Shown in pieces: positions 4,918-7,125 of a stretch of DNA of 7,125 nucleotides; position 1 is the first letter of the stretch, and each line of letters starts with the position of its first letter. Location of the stretch: contig JAQUSA010000050.1 of NCBI GenBank assembly GCA_028715315.1, forward strand, positions 1 through 7,125. The letters are read 5' to 3'. Origin of the DNA: Candidatus Omnitrophota bacterium (GTDB lineage: Bacteria; Omnitrophota; Gorgyraeia; Pluralincolimonadales; Pluralincolimonadaceae). Position numbers and translations under genes: made by a program. The notes beneath the pieces were generated by a model that was not told where the DNA came from, made no database searches, and worked only from the letters and a program-made list of their open reading frames with translations.

Positions 4918-5438
4918 GCATAATAATGGAAGCCCTGAGAAAAGCATCTGACAGGCCGGGGGCCGTAAGGGCGCCGGCGGTGCCGGAAGTCAGCGAGATA
5001 CCCGTTCCGGAAGTGCATGACTTCAAGTTCTCCAAGTCGTTTGTCATGATGGCATTCTCGGTCCTGATAATCGCCGCGGTCGCCTATTTTACCGGGGTGT
5101 CGAAACAGGGTCCCGCCGTGAAGGCAGGGAACACGGCGCCTGCGACGGCATATGCCGGCGCGGATAAGGTCGCCGAAGGTTACACTCCCTCCCCTTCGCC
5201 CGTTGAAACAGTACAGGAAGCGACGCCTATCAGCGACATGATGAATAAACTGTCGAACCCGCGGTTGACGCTAAACGGCATAGTATACGGCATCGGCAAG
5301 CCGGCCGCTATCATCGAAAACAAGATCGTCGAGGAAGGCGGTTCGATCAGGGGCATGAAGGTCGTCAAGATATTCAGCGATAAGGTCGAGATGCTGGACC
5401 AGGGAACGGGGAAATCTTTTGTGTTAAGGGTTGACTAG
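4914..5438 (+). CDS. gspB: GspB/ExeB-like inner membrane protein
   Basis: A 174-residue protein with the GspB layout. The N terminus MSIIMEALRKA is characteristic of the family. A Pro-rich linker follows, then one membrane helix (about 43-62, FVMMAFSVLIIAAVAYFTGV), a Pro/Ala/Thr-rich periplasmic linker, and a C-terminal T2SSB-like domain (about 115-174) containing RLTLNGIVYG, AAIIENKIVEEGGSIRGMKV and a final SFVLRVD. The topology should be cytoplasm N-terminal, periplasm C-terminal. In known systems it partners ExeA to place the secretin. Its start overlaps the exeA stop by four bases, so equal production is likely. The stop TAG shares its bases with the stop of the opposing gene (CTAG, 5435-5438). 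No other type II secretion gene is present in the window, so the rest of the system must lie elsewhere or be absent. Confidence 0.85.
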   Translation: MSIIMEALRKASDRPGAVRAPAVPEVSEIPVPEVHDFKFSKSFVMMAFSVLIIAAVAYFTGVSKQGPAVKAGNTAPATAYAGADKVAEGYTPSPSPVETVQEATPISDMMNKLSNPRLTLNGIVYGIGKPAAIIENKIVEEGGSIRGMKVVKIFSDKVEMLDQGTGKSFVLRVD

Positions 5439-5977
5439 GGTTTCTTGCGGGTAGCCTTCTTGGAAGGCTTTTTTGCGGATGAAGGCGCGGCGGTTTTTGC
5501 AGCGGTGGTTTCCTTCCCGGGAGTTTCAAGCACGCTCTTTATTGATTCCGCGGAACCGTCCTTATGCCCGACCTTTGAGACAAGGAACCTGGCCGTGAAC
5601 ACTACGCCTGCCGCAACGGCGAAAAGCACCACAATAGAACCTATTATTACCAGTTGTTTCGTCTTAAGCAAGGGCGGCCTGAACCATATCTCCGGCTTGT
5701 CGAGGGATTCCTTCTCCTTCTTGAGCCTGTTCACTTCCCCCTGAAGCTTCTTAAATTCCGTTTTCAACCCGTCCAGCTCGGCGCCTAATTCCTTCTTGGC
5801 CTTGATATCGACCTTCTCCTGGATGGGGCTCTCTTTGGCTTCCTTTACGATGAACGAGGAATCCATGACCTCAACCCTGCACTCGGGCTTAAGATAGTCC
5901 CCGTACAACTGCTTCTGGATATCTTTTTCCGAAAGGTTCTTGAGGTTTTTTTCCTTATCCTGCTTATTCCCGAACAA
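5435..5977 (-). CDS. Unrecognised single-pass membrane protein with coiled coil and basic tail
   Basis: No family was recognised. The 180 residues fall into four parts. A charged N-terminal region (1-58) contains KNLSEKDIQKQLYGDYL. A likely coiled coil spans about 60-93, with leucines spaced within KKELGAELDGLKTEFKK. One clear membrane helix lies at about 109-127 (LVIIGSIVVLFAVAAGVVF). A C-terminal tail rich in Ala, Lys, Ser and Pro ends in repeated basic residues. The likely orientation is N-terminal in the cytoplasm, with the tail outside the inner membrane or able to bind acidic or peptidoglycan partners, but this is inference. The start is TTG at 5977; AAGGAG (5983-5988) stands five bases before it and overlaps the stop of the acetyltransferase gene, so the two are coupled. 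The 3' end overlaps the gspB stop. The antisense strand of its last 40 bases carries a terminator for gspB, which may constrain the Lys-rich end. Confidence 0.75.
   Translation of the reverse strand: MFGNKQDKEKNLKNLSEKDIQKQLYGDYLKPECRVEVMDSSFIVKEAKESPIQEKVDIKAKKELGAELDGLKTEFKKLQGEVNRLKKEKESLDKPEIWFRPPLLKTKQLVIIGSIVVLFAVAAGVVFTARFLVSKVGHKDGSAESIKSVLETPGKETTAAKTAAPSSAKKPSKKATRKKP
5453..5474 (+). terminator. Intrinsic terminator of exeA-gspB, inside the opposing gene
   Basis: AGCCTTC and GAAGGCT form a 7-bp perfect stem with a 3-nt loop (5453-5469) followed by six T residues (5469-5474). It starts 15 bases after the gspB stop codon and is read on the plus strand. The same bases encode Lys-Lys-Pro-Ser-Lys-Lys of the opposing membrane protein. 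Confidence 0.7.
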
Positions 5978-5982
5978 AAAAG

Positions 5983-5988
5983 CTCCTT
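5983..5988 (-). promoter_or_regulatory. Ribosome binding site selecting the TTG start of the membrane protein gene
   Basis: AAGGAG lies five bases before TTG at 5977 and overlaps the upstream stop codon TAA (5987-5989). Confidence 0.7.
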
Positions 5989-6442
5989 ATAAGGTCAGAG
6001 AAAACCTGATTATATCGACATCGCCTAACACTATCTTTTCTTTCTCCGTAAAGCCCCTGCTCCTGCACAGGTCCATGGCGCTCTTCATCGCCGTTGCCGC
6101 GTGGAATACGACTTCATGGTACCCGTTCCTCCTGCAAAAATCTATGGCCCGGTCGAGCAGCAGGCCGCCATACCCGTTCTTCCGCAGCGATTTGGCCACA
6201 AACAGCCTGCGTATTATCGCGGTCTTCTTCGATTCTTCCTTTACGCCCGCAGTGCCGCCGACCATCTTATTATCGTCGAGGACAAAAAACGCCTCTCTCT
6301 TGCCGCCGTAAACTTTTTCTATCGCATCCAGGTCGCAATACTGGTAGGCTTTATCGCCGAAATCAAATTCCAGGTTGAGAATATCCGATATGAGCTTCTT
6401 TACCTGTACGTTATCTTTTGCTTTATAAGATCTTATCTCCAT
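5987..6442 (-). CDS. GNAT family N-acetyltransferase
   Basis: A 151-residue GNAT protein of normal length (140-180). The acetyl-CoA pyrophosphate-binding signature is RKNGYGG (Arg87-x-x-Gly-x-Gly), preceded by the strand IIRRLFVAKSLR. The long helix DRAIDFCRRNGY and the strand VVFHAATAM follow, then the RSRGF turn that closes the fold. The N-terminal part (IRSYKAKDNVQVKKLI) is the usual start of the domain. The acceptor substrate, whether a small molecule or a protein N terminus or lysine, cannot be read. No membrane segment is present. The ATG at 6442 has only a weak ribosome signal (GGGGAAG in the end of rnc, spaced rather far), and begins nine bases after the rnc stop, so it is read as part of the rnc transcript. 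The TAA stop at 5987 overlaps the ribosome site of the next gene. Confidence 0.85.
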   Translation of the reverse strand: MEIRSYKAKDNVQVKKLISDILNLEFDFGDKAYQYCDLDAIEKVYGGKREAFFVLDDNKMVGGTAGVKEESKKTAIIRRLFVAKSLRKNGYGGLLLDRAIDFCRRNGYHEVVFHAATAMKSAMDLCRSRGFTEKEKIVLGDVDIIRFSLTL

Positions 6443-6451
6443 GAAATGATT

Positions 6452-7125
6452 TTACTTCCCCCCGACGGTTTTGTCAAGCAACCCTTCGCCAGACAGGGCG
6501 TCATAGGCGGCATCCTGTTCCGCCGATTTTTTGTTCTTGCCTTCGCCCCTGCCTCTTACGTCCCCCCCGAACGAGACCGCCACCTCAAAATGCTTCAGGT
6601 GGTCGGGGCCCTCCTCAAATACCACCGAATATCTCGGGGTCGTCTTATACATCTTTGATGTATACTCCTGGAGAATGGACTTATAATCTTTCTGCGCGCC
6701 GCCGAGCTTAACCTTCCTTATCTCCGCCTTGAACTGGAATGCTATAAAATCCTCGGCCTTCCTGAACCCGCCGTCCATGTATATGGCTCCTATCAGGGCC
6801 TCGTAAGAGCAGACCAGGTTCCTTGATTGTCCGGAGCCTCCGCTTGCCGCCTCGCCTTTGCCGAATAGCACGTACTTCCCGATATCAAGCCTTCTCGCGA
6901 GGGACTCCAGCGTCTGCCGGTTCACGAGCAGCGACCTTATCCTCGTCATCTCCCCCTCAAGGCAGTCCGGGAATTTCCTGTAAACGTAGTCGCTTATAGC
7001 CAGGCCCAATACCGCGTCACCGAGGAACTCAAGCCTTTCGTTGTCTATTATCCTGCCCTTAAGGTGTTCATAGGCATAGGACCTGTGGGTCAGCGCCTGG
7101 TCAAGCAGCCGCTTGCTCCTGAAAG
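6452..7125 (-). CDS. rnc: Ribonuclease III, 5' end cut by window edge
   Basis: 224 residues of RNase III; only about 15-20 N-terminal residues should be missing. The catalytic domain begins within the window with LLDQALTHRSYAYE, then the signature NERLEFLGDAVLGLA, RSLLVNRQTLESLARRL, the FGKGEAASGG loop and YEALIGAIYMDGG. A double-stranded-RNA-binding domain follows: DYKSILQEYTSKMY, PRYSVVFEEGPDHLKHFEV and the KNKKSAEQDAAYDAL helix. The enzyme cuts double-stranded RNA in rRNA precursors and mRNAs, with metal bound by acidic residues. The first signature keeps its Glu, Glu and Asp. In the second metal-binding stretch, relatives have Asp three residues before the Glu of EAxIG; here that residue is Cys (LVCSYEALIG), while the Glu is retained. 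A start at the internal ATG (7009) is rejected because the signature lies upstream of it. The gene continues into GNAT and a membrane protein gene. Confidence 0.95.
   Translation of the reverse strand, partial: FRSKRLLDQALTHRSYAYEHLKGRIIDNERLEFLGDAVLGLAISDYVYRKFPDCLEGEMTRIRSLLVNRQTLESLARRLDIGKYVLFGKGEAASGGSGQSRNLVCSYEALIGAIYMDGGFRKAEDFIAFQFKAEIRKVKLGGAQKDYKSILQEYTSKMYKTTPRYSVVFEEGPDHLKHFEVAVSFGGDVRGRGEGKNKKSAEQDAAYDALSGEGLLDKTVGGK

Noticed and set aside
6101..6658. Open plus-strand frame of 185 codons opposite the GNAT and rnc genes
   Set aside because: The opposite strand holds two clear families; no ribosome site or motif supports this frame.
1..7125. CRISPR array, insertion sequence, tRNA or phage genes
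   Set aside because: No regularly spaced repeats, no transposase or integrase motifs, no terminal repeats and no tRNA cloverleaf were seen.

Overview
The window is bacterial, of middling GC content and tightly packed, with short gaps and several start/stop overlaps. The protein families point to a Gram-negative-type cell envelope: an ExeA-like ATPase with a GspB-like partner from type II secretion, and a PlsC acyltransferase. Alternative start codons occur (GTG for plsC, TTG for exeA and for a small membrane protein gene). The mix of three PilZ genes, ExeA/GspB and otherwise unrelated housekeeping genes would suit an uncultured candidate phylum such as Omnitrophota. That assignment is a guess from gene style, not something the bases prove.

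Layout from right to left. At 5435-7125, minus strand, a three-gene run holds ribonuclease III (rnc, 5' end off the window), a GNAT acetyltransferase and an unrecognised single-pass membrane protein. It converges on a plus-strand pair, exeA-gspB (4102-5438), whose stop codon overlaps the opposing gene's stop at a shared CTAG. The pair's likely terminator lies inside the opposing gene. exeA is read from a near-consensus promoter wrapped in inverted repeats. It is divergent from a PilZ gene (3604-3966) that has its own promoter and an operator-like palindrome.

A second near-consensus promoter (3564-3592) drives a minus-strand operon: PilZ, PilZ, plsC and a fumarylacetoacetate-hydrolase-family enzyme (3501 down to 1507). 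Right after that operon comes a roughly 200-nt structured RNA gene (1261-1463, minus) with an extended -10 promoter, a long interrupted rod-like fold and a strong intrinsic terminator. Its shape resembles 6S RNA, but the sequence alone does not prove this. It could instead be a regulated leader of the next gene. Downstream lie a xylose-isomerase-like TIM-barrel protein and a flavin-reductase-family protein (5' part only; the gene runs off the left edge).

How the genes may work together: the three PilZ proteins all keep both c-di-GMP-binding motifs and sit next to an ExeA/GspB envelope-secretion module, so this may be a c-di-GMP-linked surface or secretion locus (inference). The plsC-FAH and isomerase-flavin reductase genes look metabolic. 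The most unusual items are the structured RNA, a Cys at a normally Asp metal-binding position in RNase III, and the repeat-rich divergent control region between exeA and pilZ. No mobile element, CRISPR array, tRNA or rRNA was seen.
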